The position numbers and the translations under genes are program-made. From the NCBI RefSeq assembly GCF_011761355.1, contig NZ_JAASRW010000010.1, forward strand, positions 1 to 64,000: a stretch of 64,000 nucleotides of DNA, read 5' to 3'. Under the pieces are notes generated by a model. It saw nothing but the letters and a program-made list of their open reading frames with translations. It ran no database searches and was not told where the DNA came from. The stretch comes from Paenibacillus lupini (GTDB taxonomy: Bacteria > Bacillota > Bacilli > Paenibacillales > Paenibacillaceae). Numbering within the stretch: position 1 is the first letter of the stretch; each line of letters starts with the position of its first letter. Positions 16,086 through 24,258 of the stretch are shown piece by piece.

Positions 16086-17090
16086 ATTATTAGCAGGAAA
16101 GAAGTAGCGAAGCTGGCGGGTGTATCGGAAGCGACGGTATCTCGGGTCCTGAACAATGTAGGTCCTATCAAGGAAGAGACACGTATTCGCGTCCTCGAGG
16201 CTGCGAAAGAGATAGGTTATGTGCCTAATGCGCTTGCACAGCGGTTTGCCCGCAGGAAAAGCGGGAATGTTGGCGTTATTCTGCCTTTTGTTCCAAAGGT
16301 GCATTTGTTCTCTACCTATTATTTTGCAGAGATCTTAAGCGGGATCGGTGAAGCGGCGAAGGCTTGCAACTACGATCTGCTTCTTATCTTCCGGGAACCG
16401 GATAGTCCCCGTGATTATGCCAAGCTGTACCGTACACAGAAAGTGGATGCCTGCATCGTGCTGGGCGCACAGGATGTGGCGGAAGAGCGTGCAGCACTTA
16501 GGGAGCTTCAGGTGGAGGGTTTCCCGTTTTGTCTCGTGAATCAGCGGTTTGACGAAGAAGAGTATTTAACGGTTGATGCAGATCACGAATCGGGCAGCTT
16601 TGCGGCTGTACAGCACCTTATAGCGAAAGGCTTTAAGCGCATTGCTTTCCTAAACGGGCCTAATGCGTTCTCAAGCAGCGGCGATCGTCTTGCCGGCTAT
16701 GAGCGGGCACTGACAGAAGCCGGCATTCCACTTCTGGAAGAGAGGATCTTCACTGGCAACTATAGCAGGAAGAGCGGATTTGAAGCCGCAGCTAAGATCT
16801 TTGAAGGTATAGAGAAGAAGGAGATCGATGCTGTATTTGCCGCCAATGACCGGATGGCGATTGGGCTGATGGATGGGCTAAGGGAACGTGGTATTGAAGC
16901 GGGCAAAGATATTGGGCTTATCGGCTATGATGACTCGGACAGTTCAAGAATTGTGAGTCCCAAACTGACGACGGTCTCAGTTCCCTTTTATGAAATGGGT
17001 CGTAGGGCGGCGATGAAGCTGCTTGCGGAGGAATCCGAAGAGGGGAATACAATTCTTCCCGTTCAGCTAGTAAAACGTGAAACAACTTAA
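16086..17090 (+). CDS. LacI family transcriptional regulator with apparent ATT start
   Basis: The open frame begins after a stop at 16062 and has no ATG, GTG or TTG before 16221, yet codons 16092-16160 encode a complete LacI DNA-binding domain (K-E-V-A-K-L-A-G-V-S-E-A-T-V-S-R-V-L-N-N). A perfect AGGAGG at 16074-16079 sits six bases before ATT 16086. Starting there gives a protein of about 334 residues, beginning M-I-S-R-K-E-V, the usual LacI N-terminus. The periplasmic-binding-like sensor domain runs from about residue 65 to the end (D-A-V-F-A-A-N-D-R-M-A-I-G). It probably controls its own operon of sugar oxidoreductases, 28 bases downstream. A sequencing error at the start is the main alternative. 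Confidence 0.85.
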   Translation: MISRKEVAKLAGVSEATVSRVLNNVGPIKEETRIRVLEAAKEIGYVPNALAQRFARRKSGNVGVILPFVPKVHLFSTYYFAEILSGIGEAAKACNYDLLLIFREPDSPRDYAKLYRTQKVDACIVLGAQDVAEERAALRELQVEGFPFCLVNQRFDEEEYLTVDADHESGSFAAVQHLIAKGFKRIAFLNGPNAFSSSGDRLAGYERALTEAGIPLLEERIFTGNYSRKSGFEAAAKIFEGIEKKEIDAVFAANDRMAIGLMDGLRERGIEAGKDIGLIGYDDSDSSRIVSPKLTTVSVPFYEMGRRAAMKLLAEESEEGNTILPVQLVKRETT

Positions 17091-17118
17091 TTACTTATTC
17101 GAGAGGCGGTAGTTAGGA

Positions 17119-18288
17119 ATGGGCAAACTTCGTGTCGGGATGGTTGGATATAAATTTATGGGTAAGGCGCATAGCAACGCTTATCGCGCAGTGCCGATGT
17201 TTTTCCCAGAAACAGCGGTATTGCCGGAGATGACAGCTATTTGCGGACGTGATCCAGAAGGACTCGAGAAAGCACGCGCACAGTTCGGCTGGCAAAGTGC
17301 CGAAACGGATTGGCGTAAGCTTATCGCACGTGATGATATTGATCTTATTGATATTAATGCGCCAAGTGATGCTCATAAGGAGATTACGATTGCCGCAGCT
17401 GAGGCTGGTAAACATTTGTTCTGTGAGAAACCTCTGGCTCTGACTTTGGAGGACGCGAACGAAATGCTGGTAGCTGCTGAAAAAGCTGGTGTAAAGCATA
17501 TGGTTGGCTTTAACTACCGCTTTGCTCCTGCCGTACAGTTGGCTAAGAAGCTGATCTCCGAAGGTCGTATCGGTAAAATCCATCATTTCCGCGCTGTGTT
17601 CCTGCAGGACTGGATTCTTGATCCCGAATTCCCGCTCGTATGGCGTTTGCAGAAAGAAATTGCTGGATCCGGTTCTCATGGTGACCTGGGGGCGCATCTG
17701 ATTGATATGGCTCGTTTCCTTGTTGGTGAATTCCAAGAAGTAATCGGTATGGAAGAGACGTTTGTGAAAGAGCGTCCGGTTTCCTCCGGTATGACGGGAC
17801 TTAGCGGAACGAAGAGTGGTGCCGATGCGCCGCGTGGCGAAGTAACGGTTGATGATGCAACCTTGTTCATGACTCGCTTTGAGAACGGTGCGCTTGGAAG
17901 CTTCGAAGCAACACGTTTTGCCGCTGGTCATCGTTGTACGAATGCTTTCGAGATTAACGGCAGCAAGGGCAGCATCAAGTTCGACTTCGAACGGATGAAT
18001 GAGCTTCAAGTTTACTTCACAGATGATGCAGAGGATGTACAAGGCTTCCGCCGCGTACTCGCTACAGATGCTGCGCATGCCTATATGGATGCATGGTGGC
18101 CGGCTGGTCACACAATTGGTTACGAGCATACCTTCACCCATGAGGTTCATGAGCTGATGACTGCTATTGCGGAAGATCGTCAGCCGGTACCAAACTTCTA
18201 CGATGGTGTGAGATGCCAAGAGGTGCTTGTTGCGGTTGAACGCTCGATTGCAGAGCGGCGCTGGGTTGCTTTGAAAGAGTTTCAATAG
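17119..18288 (+). CDS. Gfo/Idh/MocA family oxidoreductase, copy 1
   Basis: 389 residues. N-terminal Rossmann fold (residues 1-125) with a glycine motif (R-V-G-M-V-G-Y-K-F-M-G-K-A-H) and the family signature C-E-K-P-L-A near residue 100; C-terminal alpha/beta domain beyond. Members are NAD(P)-dependent dehydrogenases of sugars, inositols or glycosides. The long insert V-S-S-G-M-T-G-L-S-G-T-K-S-G and active-site-like stretch S-H-G-D-L-G-A-H-L-I-D are intact. Second gene of the LacI operon, followed by a ThuA-like gene 30 bases later; the substrate is not predictable. Confidence 0.9.
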   Translation: MGKLRVGMVGYKFMGKAHSNAYRAVPMFFPETAVLPEMTAICGRDPEGLEKARAQFGWQSAETDWRKLIARDDIDLIDINAPSDAHKEITIAAAEAGKHLFCEKPLALTLEDANEMLVAAEKAGVKHMVGFNYRFAPAVQLAKKLISEGRIGKIHHFRAVFLQDWILDPEFPLVWRLQKEIAGSGSHGDLGAHLIDMARFLVGEFQEVIGMEETFVKERPVSSGMTGLSGTKSGADAPRGEVTVDDATLFMTRFENGALGSFEATRFAAGHRCTNAFEINGSKGSIKFDFERMNELQVYFTDDAEDVQGFRRVLATDAAHAYMDAWWPAGHTIGYEHTFTHEVHELMTAIAEDRQPVPNFYDGVRCQEVLVAVERSIAERRWVALKEFQ

Positions 18289-18318
18289 ATTCCACGAGCA
18301 GAGGAGATTAATTGGATC

Positions 18319-19014
18319 ATGAGAAAAGCACTAATCGTATGGGGTGGCTGGGATGGTCATCAGCCGAAGGAAGTTGCAGGTCTTTTTCAAGAGGTGCTGA
18401 TGAAGGAAGGCTTTGAGGTTGAAGTGTCGGATTCGCTGGATGCCTTCGCAGATGGTGAGAAACTGAAAGCATTGGATCTGATCGTACCGGTCTGGACGAT
18501 GGACAAAATCAAACCGGAATACGTTGAGAACGTATCCTTAGCCGTACAAAGCGGTGTAGGACTTGCAGGCTGCCATGGCGGTATGTGCGATGCCTTCCGT
18601 GAGAATGTAGACTGGCAGTTTATGACCGGCGGCCAATGGGTTGCTCATCCAGGCAATGACGGTACGAACTATGTCGTTAACATCAAGCACAGTTCCAGCC
18701 CGCTAACGCAAGACATCGAAGATTTCGAAGTAAGCTCGGAGCAATATTATTTACATGTTGACCCTGCGGTTGAAGTGCTTGCGACTACTCGTTTCCCAGT
18801 TACAGAAGGTCCACATTCCCTGAACAAAGCAGTGGATATGCCAGTCGCTTGGACGAAGCGTTGGGGCGTTGGGCGTGTCTATTATAACTCTCTTGGTCAT
18901 CAAGCTAACATTATCGATATCCCAGTGGTGAAGGAAATGATGCGCCGAGGCTTCCTCTGGTGCGCGGAAGGTAAAACTGCAGCGGTAAACGGAGGGACTC
19001 ATACTCATGGATAA
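18319..19014 (+). CDS. ThuA-like (trehalose utilisation family) protein
   Basis: 231 residues with the glutamine-amidotransferase-like fold of the ThuA family. Markers are K-A-L-I-V-W-G-G-W-D-G-H-Q-P near the start, G-L-A-G-C-H-G-G-M-C-D-A-F near residue 88, and W-G-V-G-R-V-Y-Y-N-S-L-G-H near the end. ThuA proteins are found beside Gfo/Idh/MocA dehydrogenases in routes that handle 3-keto-sugars. The gene overlaps the next oxidoreductase by eight bases, so translation is coupled. Confidence 0.85.
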   Translation: MRKALIVWGGWDGHQPKEVAGLFQEVLMKEGFEVEVSDSLDAFADGEKLKALDLIVPVWTMDKIKPEYVENVSLAVQSGVGLAGCHGGMCDAFRENVDWQFMTGGQWVAHPGNDGTNYVVNIKHSSSPLTQDIEDFEVSSEQYYLHVDPAVEVLATTRFPVTEGPHSLNKAVDMPVAWTKRWGVGRVYYNSLGHQANIIDIPVVKEMMRRGFLWCAEGKTAAVNGGTHTHG

Positions 19015-20107
19015 GTTAAAGGTTGGCGTTATCGGAACAGGAAATATTAGCAGCGCTTATTTGAACAATGGCAAGAAGTTTGATTCGATGGAGATTGTTG
19101 CTTGCGCGGATCTCGACGTAGAGCGGGCTAAAGCGAAAGCGGAGGAATTTGGTATTCACGGCTGCTCCGTAGAAGATCTTCTGGCTGATCCAGAGATTGG
19201 TATGGTTATTAACTTAACTATTCCACAAGCTCACGCTGCCGTTTGTCTGCAAGCACTGGAAGCTGGTAAGCATGTGTATGTTGAGAAGCCTTTCGCGGTC
19301 ACTCGTGAAGAAGCTCAGCAAGTCCTTGAGCTGGCTGAAAAGAAAGGCCTGCTTGTTGGCAGCGCACCGGACACCTTCCTTGGCGGCGGCATTCAGACAA
19401 GTATTAAGCTGATTGAAGATGGCTGGATTGGTACTCCAATTGGCGCGACTGCATTCATGATGTCAGGCGGCCATGAAACTTGGCATCCGGCTCCGGAATT
19501 CTATTATCAAAAAGGCGGCGGCCCAATGTTCGATATGGGTCCTTACTATTTGACAGCGCTGGTTGCGATGCTTGGACCAATCAGCCGTGTAACCGGCATG
19601 GCACGTGCTTCGTTCCCTGAGCGTACGATCACTAGCCAGCCGAAATTTGGACAAAAAGTTCAGGTTGAGGTTCCTACTCATGTAGCAGGTGTGATCGAAT
19701 TCGCTGCTGGTCCAATTGGTACTTTGGTGACAAGCTTTGACGTGAAAGGCGGTTCGACTTTACCTTGGATCGAAGTATACGGCACTGCTGGCAGTATGCT
19801 TGTGCCAGATCCAAATAATTTCGGCGGTACCATTAAGATCAGACGCAGTGGTTCGACCGAATGGACGAGTATTCCGCTTGCCTTCCAAAACACGGAGAAT
19901 GCAAGGGGACTTGGTGCGGCCGATCTAGCTAAGGCTGTATTGACTGGACGCAAGCATCGTCCTAGCGGTGAGCTTGCCTATCATGTACTGGAAGCGATGC
20001 ATGGCTTCTTCGACGCTGCCGAGCAGGGCGCTCATTACACAATGAAGAGCACATGCAATAAGCCAGCTCCATTCACACTTGGCCTTGCTGCCTATTGCTT
20101 GGATTAA
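19007..20107 (+). CDS. Gfo/Idh/MocA family oxidoreductase, copy 2
   Basis: 366 residues. Rossmann motif V-G-V-I-G-T-G-N-I-S-S-A-Y at the start and signature V-E-K-P-F-A near residue 95; the C-terminal domain carries G-G-P-M-F-D-M-G-P-Y-Y. It differs from copy 1 over most of its length, so the two enzymes probably act on different intermediates or in opposite directions. Last gene of the LacI operon; a terminator follows. No transporter or hydrolase is included in this operon. Confidence 0.9.
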   Translation: MDKLKVGVIGTGNISSAYLNNGKKFDSMEIVACADLDVERAKAKAEEFGIHGCSVEDLLADPEIGMVINLTIPQAHAAVCLQALEAGKHVYVEKPFAVTREEAQQVLELAEKKGLLVGSAPDTFLGGGIQTSIKLIEDGWIGTPIGATAFMMSGGHETWHPAPEFYYQKGGGPMFDMGPYYLTALVAMLGPISRVTGMARASFPERTITSQPKFGQKVQVEVPTHVAGVIEFAAGPIGTLVTSFDVKGGSTLPWIEVYGTAGSMLVPDPNNFGGTIKIRRSGSTEWTSIPLAFQNTENARGLGAADLAKAVLTGRKHRPSGELAYHVLEAMHGFFDAAEQGAHYTMKSTCNKPAPFTLGLAAYCLD

Positions 20108-20128
20108 TAGCACTTATAAGTTAGATAT

Positions 20129-20167
20129 AGAAGCAGGCTGGCGGGCACCCCGTCAGCTTCTTTTTTT
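20129..20167 (+). terminator. Terminator of the LacI/oxidoreductase operon
   Basis: GAAGC and CTGGCGGG pair with CCCGTCAG and GCTTC in one stem, followed by seven T residues. Confidence 0.85.
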
Positions 20168-20251
20168 CGTCAGCAGCATCTTAATATCGGTGTAAAAATA
20201 TGGTATTGTTTGGAGTGTGAAGAACAACAGCGGGAAAGGGGAACTCGGCTG

Positions 20252-21454
20252 ATGACCACTCCTGCGCTTAAGCGCAATATGATTATTCAAAATGGAAATG
20301 TAGTCCTCGAAGACGGGATCGTGCATGCAGCGATAGCTGTTAAGGACGGAATCATTGATGAGGTGTTGACCGACGAGGCCACTCTGCATGAGTATGAGAA
20401 TCGCTACGGTGAGGATAATCTAGCTAGAATTGATGCAGCAGGGCGATATATTCTCCCCGGACTTATTGATATTCATAATGATGCCATTGAGAAGGAAGTA
20501 CAGCCTAGGCCGGGTACGTTATTTCCACTTAAGATGTCTTTCCTGGAATTCGAACGAAAAATGCCGATTCATGGCATTACCACGATGTATCATTCCTTAT
20601 CACTTGGTGTTGGGCTTAGCTTGCGAGGCGATCATCTGCTGACCGAACTGGTTGAGCTTATCCATAACTATCGAAGTTCGAGATCTATTATCCGCAATCG
20701 TATCCATTTGCGTTATGAGGTCTCTTATCTGACAGGTTATCCGATCGCTCAGCAATACATCGAGAATCAGATGATTGACTATATGTCCTTTATGGATCAT
20801 TCACCGGGTCAGGGGCAGTACCGGGCACCAGGCTCTTTTGAGCGGTATGTCATGAAAAATCAAGGTGTAGGAATAGATGAAGTTCACACGATTGTAGAAG
20901 AGTTGCTTATGCGGCGCCGTCAAATTGATTGGGAAAAGCTTCGTCAGCTTGGGAAGCTGGCGGGACAGCAGGGTATCGCACTTGCCTCTCATGACGATGA
21001 CTCGATTGAACAGGTGGAACTATCAAGAGAGTTTGGGGTGTCGGTAACGGAATTCCCCATTAACATGGAGACTGCTAAACACGCATCAAAGTCAGGCTTA
21101 TTCGTATGTGTTGGAGCACCTAATCTTGTGAGGGGAGCCTCTCATGACAATAACTTACGCGCCATTGATGTGATTACGGAAGGGGCAGCTTCCATTATAT
21201 GCTCGGATTATCATCCGTCAGCCTTATTAACGGCTATTTTTGTCTTAGTGGAAAAAGGTATCGTGGAGTTGCCGGAGGCTGTTCGTATGGCTACCCTTTA
21301 TCCGGCACAAGCGCTCGGTATTGCAGATCATTACGGAGCGATTGCACCGGGCAAAGCGGCAGATCTAATTATCGTTGACCAATATGATGGTCATCCATGG
21401 GTGACGCAAACGATTGTAGGAGGCAAGACAGTCTATACGGCGGATGTTCTTTAA
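20252..21454 (+). CDS. phnM: PhnM-like alpha-D-ribose 1-methylphosphonate 5-triphosphate diphosphatase
   Basis: About 400 residues of the amidohydrolase superfamily. The PhnM-specific metal motif D-I-H-N-D-A-I-E-K-E near residue 70 is followed by Q-P-R-P-G-T-L-F-P. Also visible are A-S-H-D-D-D-S and C-S-D-Y-H-P-S-A-L-L. In C-P lyase clusters PhnM releases diphosphate from the ribosyl intermediate. ATG 20252 is preferred over TTG 20210 because AGGGGAA lies nine bases upstream. No other phn gene is in the window, so the gene stands apart from a C-P lyase operon. Confidence 0.83.
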   Translation: MTTPALKRNMIIQNGNVVLEDGIVHAAIAVKDGIIDEVLTDEATLHEYENRYGEDNLARIDAAGRYILPGLIDIHNDAIEKEVQPRPGTLFPLKMSFLEFERKMPIHGITTMYHSLSLGVGLSLRGDHLLTELVELIHNYRSSRSIIRNRIHLRYEVSYLTGYPIAQQYIENQMIDYMSFMDHSPGQGQYRAPGSFERYVMKNQGVGIDEVHTIVEELLMRRRQIDWEKLRQLGKLAGQQGIALASHDDDSIEQVELSREFGVSVTEFPINMETAKHASKSGLFVCVGAPNLVRGASHDNNLRAIDVITEGAASIICSDYHPSALLTAIFVLVEKGIVELPEAVRMATLYPAQALGIADHYGAIAPGKAADLIIVDQYDGHPWVTQTIVGGKTVYTADVL

Positions 21455-21457
21455 CTG

Positions 21458-21685
21458 CTAAGTAGCTGCCTGCTTGGTTCCCTGAAGCTTGTTATGCAAG
21501 GCATCAACAAGACGGTTTTGCTCTTCGGCACTTAGCTCTTTCCAGATCAGCTCGAACAATACGCCTAGTCCGGGGAGCGTTTTTTCATCATTGCCAATGG
21601 AGTCATTAATGACTTCTTTCATTTCTTCCTTTGTATTGTTCTTAACGTTGTTGATAATGGCTTGACGTAAATCCAGATTGATCAA
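21458..21685 (-). CDS. sspI: Small acid-soluble spore protein I
   Basis: About 75 residues on the minus strand. Starts at TTG 21685, seven bases after GGAGGG; a longer frame from TTG 21700 would place that site inside the gene. The sequence I-N-L-D-L-R-Q-A-I and the block K-T-L-P-G-L-G-V-L-F-E are characteristic of SspI, a minor spore-core protein made in the forespore under sigma-G. It converges on phnM with a three-base gap. Confidence 0.87.
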   Translation of the reverse strand: MINLDLRQAIINNVKNNTKEEMKEVINDSIGNDEKTLPGLGVLFELIWKELSAEEQNRLVDALHNKLQGTKQAAT

Positions 21686-21847
21686 TTGGATTCCCTCCAA
21701 GTCTACATGATAGTGGCTTATTTACTGTTTCCGAATGAGGCGATTTTCATCCGAGTGTGATGGATATGCTATAATAATCAGGATTAGGTAATGGATTTAT
21801 ATGCGCATCTTGTAAGCTTGAGCTTGAAGGGAGTAGGATGAAACGAA

Positions 21848-22513
21848 ATGCCCAAAAAACAGTTTGCGGTTATCGGAATGGGGCGGTTTGGCTCCAGTAT
21901 TGCCACTTCACTCACGAATATGGGGTATGAGGTGCTTGCGATTGATTCGAGTGAGCAGCGCATTCAAGAAGCAATCAATATGGTGACCCATGCGGTGTCA
22001 GCAGATTCCACGGATGAGGAAGCATTACGCTCCCTTGGCGTACGTAACTTCGACGTAGTTGTTGTAGCGATTGGAGAAGATATTCAGGCGAGTATTCTGA
22101 CGACGCTCATCTTGAAGGATCTTGGTGTGAAAATGATTGTTGTGAAAGCGCAGAATGAATTACATGGTAAAGTGTTAACGAAGATCGGTGCGGACAAGGT
22201 TGTATATCCGGAGCGGGATATGGGACAACGTGTTGCTCATCATTTAATATCTCCTAACATTTTGGACTATATCGAGATTTCTGAGGATTACAGCATTATT
22301 GAAGTGAAAGCGCCGGAAGCGATGATCGGGAAAAGCTTGAAAATGCTGGACATTCGGGCGAAGTTTAAATGCAATGTGATGGCGATTAAGACCAATGGCA
22401 AGATGAATATCGCTCCTTATGCGGAAGACCTGATCCGGCCAGAGGACATTCTTGTTATTGTAGGTAAGAACTCGGATTTATCCAATTTGGAAATAGCTTA
22501 TTCGGAAGGCTGA
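21848..22513 (+). CDS. ktrC: Potassium uptake regulatory subunit (KtrA/KtrC type)
   Basis: 221 residues, the length of Bacillus KtrC. N-terminal RCK-N Rossmann domain (A-V-I-G-M-G-R-F-G-S-S-I, then D-S-S-E-Q-R) binds adenine nucleotides. The block Q-A-S-I-L-T-T-L-I-L-K-D-L-G-V is close to KtrC, and a C-terminal RCK-C domain (about 140-220) would bind c-di-AMP. It gates a KtrB or KtrD channel, which is not in the window. Followed eight bases later by the trmH-like gene. KtrC versus KtrA is not certain. Confidence 0.87.
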   Translation: MPKKQFAVIGMGRFGSSIATSLTNMGYEVLAIDSSEQRIQEAINMVTHAVSADSTDEEALRSLGVRNFDVVVVAIGEDIQASILTTLILKDLGVKMIVVKAQNELHGKVLTKIGADKVVYPERDMGQRVAHHLISPNILDYIEISEDYSIIEVKAPEAMIGKSLKMLDIRAKFKCNVMAIKTNGKMNIAPYAEDLIRPEDILVIVGKNSDLSNLEIAYSEG

Positions 22514-22521
22514 TCGGATTA

Positions 22522-23316
22522 ATGAATCATTTATTATTAACCTCCATTCAAAATGATCGAGTGAAGCAGTGGGCTTCCTTGCTTGATAAAAAATATCGTG
22601 ACCGGACAGGCCTGTTTATTATTGAAGGCGTCCACCTCGTGCAGGAAGCATTCCGGGCTTCTGCTGCAGTGAACTGTGTCGTCTATAATGGAGAGCGTGG
22701 TATTCCGCAGGAGTTAGAGCAGCTTGCTGTGGAAGGCGGCACGGAATGGATTCAGGCGACGCCGCAAGTAATGGCCAAATGTACGGGGACGGATACACCG
22801 CCGCCGGTCTTTGCCGTGCTGGAGAAGCTGAAACGGGATGAAACGGCTTTGTTCCGTGATAACAGTCTTGTTGTGATTCTGGATGGTGTTCGTGATCCCG
22901 GTAATGTGGGTACAATTATCCGCAGTGCAGATGCCGTTGGCGCAGATGCTGTCGTGCTCGGCAAAGGCTGCGTGGATCTGTACAATCCGAAGACAGTGAG
23001 ATCGACGATGGGCTCGCTGTTCCATCTGCCGATTCTTGAGGCTGATCTAGCGGAGCTGCTGCCTGAGGCGAAAGCCAAAGGGATTAAACTGGTAGGGACA
23101 AGCCTGCAGGCGAGCCACACTTGCTATTCCTATGATTGGACGGCTGGCACTTGGCTCTTGATGGGTAATGAATCGGAAGGGTTGTCCGAAGCTGTTCGGG
23201 AGACCGTGGATGAGTCGATTATTATCCCGATGCAGGGCGATGCAGAGTCGCTGAATGTGGCAATGGCTTCGACTGTTTTGTTGTATGAGGCTTTGAGACA
23301 AAGGAAGTATAGGTAA
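22522..23316 (+). CDS. TrmH/SpoU family RNA 2'-O-methyltransferase (YsgA-like)
   Basis: 264 residues. N-terminal substrate-binding domain (L-L-L-T-S-I-Q-N-D-R-V-K-Q-W) and a C-terminal SPOUT knot domain with its three motifs: D-P-G-N-V-G-T-I-I-R-S-A, G-N-E-S-E-G-L-S, and I-P-M-Q-G-D-A-E-S-L-N-V-A-M-A. It uses S-adenosylmethionine to methylate rRNA or tRNA ribose. In Bacillus the equivalent ysgA sits next to sspI and ahead of pheST; here sspI is near but pheST is absent downstream. Confidence 0.9.
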   Translation: MNHLLLTSIQNDRVKQWASLLDKKYRDRTGLFIIEGVHLVQEAFRASAAVNCVVYNGERGIPQELEQLAVEGGTEWIQATPQVMAKCTGTDTPPPVFAVLEKLKRDETALFRDNSLVVILDGVRDPGNVGTIIRSADAVGADAVVLGKGCVDLYNPKTVRSTMGSLFHLPILEADLAELLPEAKAKGIKLVGTSLQASHTCYSYDWTAGTWLLMGNESEGLSEAVRETVDESIIIPMQGDAESLNVAMASTVLLYEALRQRKYR

Positions 23317-23401
23317 ATTTTATCAATTGTTGAGATAATCTTCATTTAATGAATAGCAGTTCATATTGACTCAATCAGTGTATTTAATTTGGACAATGTT
23401 G

Positions 23402-23445
23402 AAAGTCCTGACATTCAAGATACCCTTGATATATCAGGACTTTTA
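23402..23445 (+). terminator. Terminator after the trmH-like gene
   Basis: AAAGTCCTGA pairs with TCAGGACTTT across a loop of about 20 bases and is followed by TTAATTTT. Confidence 0.7.
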
Positions 23446-23473
23446 ATTTTCATGGGTCATGGAGGAGATCTAC

Positions 23474-23572
23474 ATGCATGATATAGGGGGAAGGATAAAA
23501 CGGTTAAGAAAGCTGCAGATGATTAATCAGATTGAATTCGCTAAGCGAATTGGAATAATTGAGCTCGGTTGA
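23474..23572 (+). pseudogene. Truncated XRE-type regulator (32 codons)
   Basis: ATG 23474 follows GGAGGAG by six bases and opens a 32-codon frame. It reads G-G-R-I-K-R-L-R-K-L-Q-M-I-N-Q-I-E-F-A-K and then R-I-G-I before a stop at 23570. This is the first one and a half helices of an XRE/Cro helix-turn-helix (R-I-K-x-L-R-x-x-x-x-x-x-Q-x-E-F-A). The recognition helix and the rest are missing, so it is a gene fragment. It lies in a 320-base gap between trmH and marR. Confidence 0.6.
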
Positions 23573-23592
23573 CACAAGAATTTCATCATGAT

Positions 23593-23612
23593 ATATTTAG
23601 TGGGCTAAATAT
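23593..23612 (+). promoter_or_regulatory. MarR operator-like palindrome upstream of marR
   Basis: Perfect inverted repeat ATATTTAG-TGGG-CTAAATAT, 28 bases before the marR start. The same half-site recurs twice in the intergenic region downstream of marR, so it is probably the binding site for autoregulation. Confidence 0.65.
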
Positions 23613-23640
23613 AACTCATTGACTGTTGAGGAGAAATATT

Positions 23641-24066
23641 ATGACAGATACGGTGGATTGCGATATTCGTCAATCAGTAGATAGAATCTCCTCCCAAATG
23701 CGTCGAGATTATAGCGAATCTCTTAGGGAACTTAACCTTTACGTAGGCCAAGATAATTTGCTTTCTCGTTTGTGGTTGGGCGATGGCGTAACACAAATGC
23801 AACTATGCGAGCATTTAAAGTGCGAACCGCCCACGGTAACGAATATGGTTAAATCACTGGAGCAAAATGGATTTATATACCGTAAACGTGATGAACATGA
23901 TGCAAGGGTTATGCGAATTTTTCTAACTGACAAGGGCAAAGAATTAGAGAAACCAGTATCAATCAAATGGAGACAGCAGCAAGATAAATTACTGCATTCC
24001 ATTTTACCGGAAGAGCGCTTATTATTAAGACGGCTATTGAAGCAAATGGAGAGTAACTTATGTTAA
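23641..24066 (+). CDS. MarR family transcriptional regulator
   Basis: 141 residues with a winged helix-turn-helix: recognition region C-E-P-P-T-V-T-N-M-V-K-S-L-E near residue 62, and the wing R-K-R-D-E-H-D-A-R-V near 82. ATG 23641 is used because GAGGAG lies six bases upstream; a TTG at 23626 would include that site. MarR proteins are dimeric repressors released by small ligands. Matching palindromes flank the gene on both sides, so it probably represses itself and the monooxygenase downstream. Confidence 0.9.
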   Translation: MTDTVDCDIRQSVDRISSQMRRDYSESLRELNLYVGQDNLLSRLWLGDGVTQMQLCEHLKCEPPTVTNMVKSLEQNGFIYRKRDEHDARVMRIFLTDKGKELEKPVSIKWRQQQDKLLHSILPEERLLLRRLLKQMESNLC

Positions 24067-24082
24067 GTTTTCTCTTGCGCTT

Positions 24083-24100
24083 ATATTTAGCAAGCTAACT
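24083..24100 (+). promoter_or_regulatory. MarR operator-like site 2 (partial)
   Basis: ATATTTAG-CAAG-CTAACT: left half identical to the site before marR, right half two bases off. Lies 17 bases after the marR stop. Confidence 0.5.
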
Positions 24101-24110
24101 AAGTCTATTT

Positions 24111-24128
24111 ATTTAGCAAGCTAAATAT
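24111..24128 (+). promoter_or_regulatory. MarR operator-like site 3
   Basis: ATTTAG-CAAG-CTAAAT is a perfect inverted repeat inside the promoter region of the flavin monooxygenase gene and shares both half-sites with the palindrome before marR. With site 2 it forms a tandem pair about 28 bases apart. Confidence 0.6.
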
Positions 24129-24258
24129 TAATCGAAGCTTTATTGCTTAAATAAGCCCCTTCATGTCCTTAGACTGCTAACTATAGAAGTCTGTTTGTGT
24201 ATGTTACCTTAGGTTTTTTTGTTTACATGGTCTATCTAGAATAAAGGGGAAGAGAAAC

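Noticed and set aside
16221-17090. LacI gene starting at GTG 16221
   Set aside because: This start removes the DNA-binding domain, which is encoded intact upstream behind an AGGAGG site.
17113-18285. A 390-codon minus-strand frame exactly opposite the first Gfo/Idh/MocA gene
   Set aside because: It has no recognisable domain, while the plus strand encodes a complete family member; the antisense frame is a by-product of codon bias.
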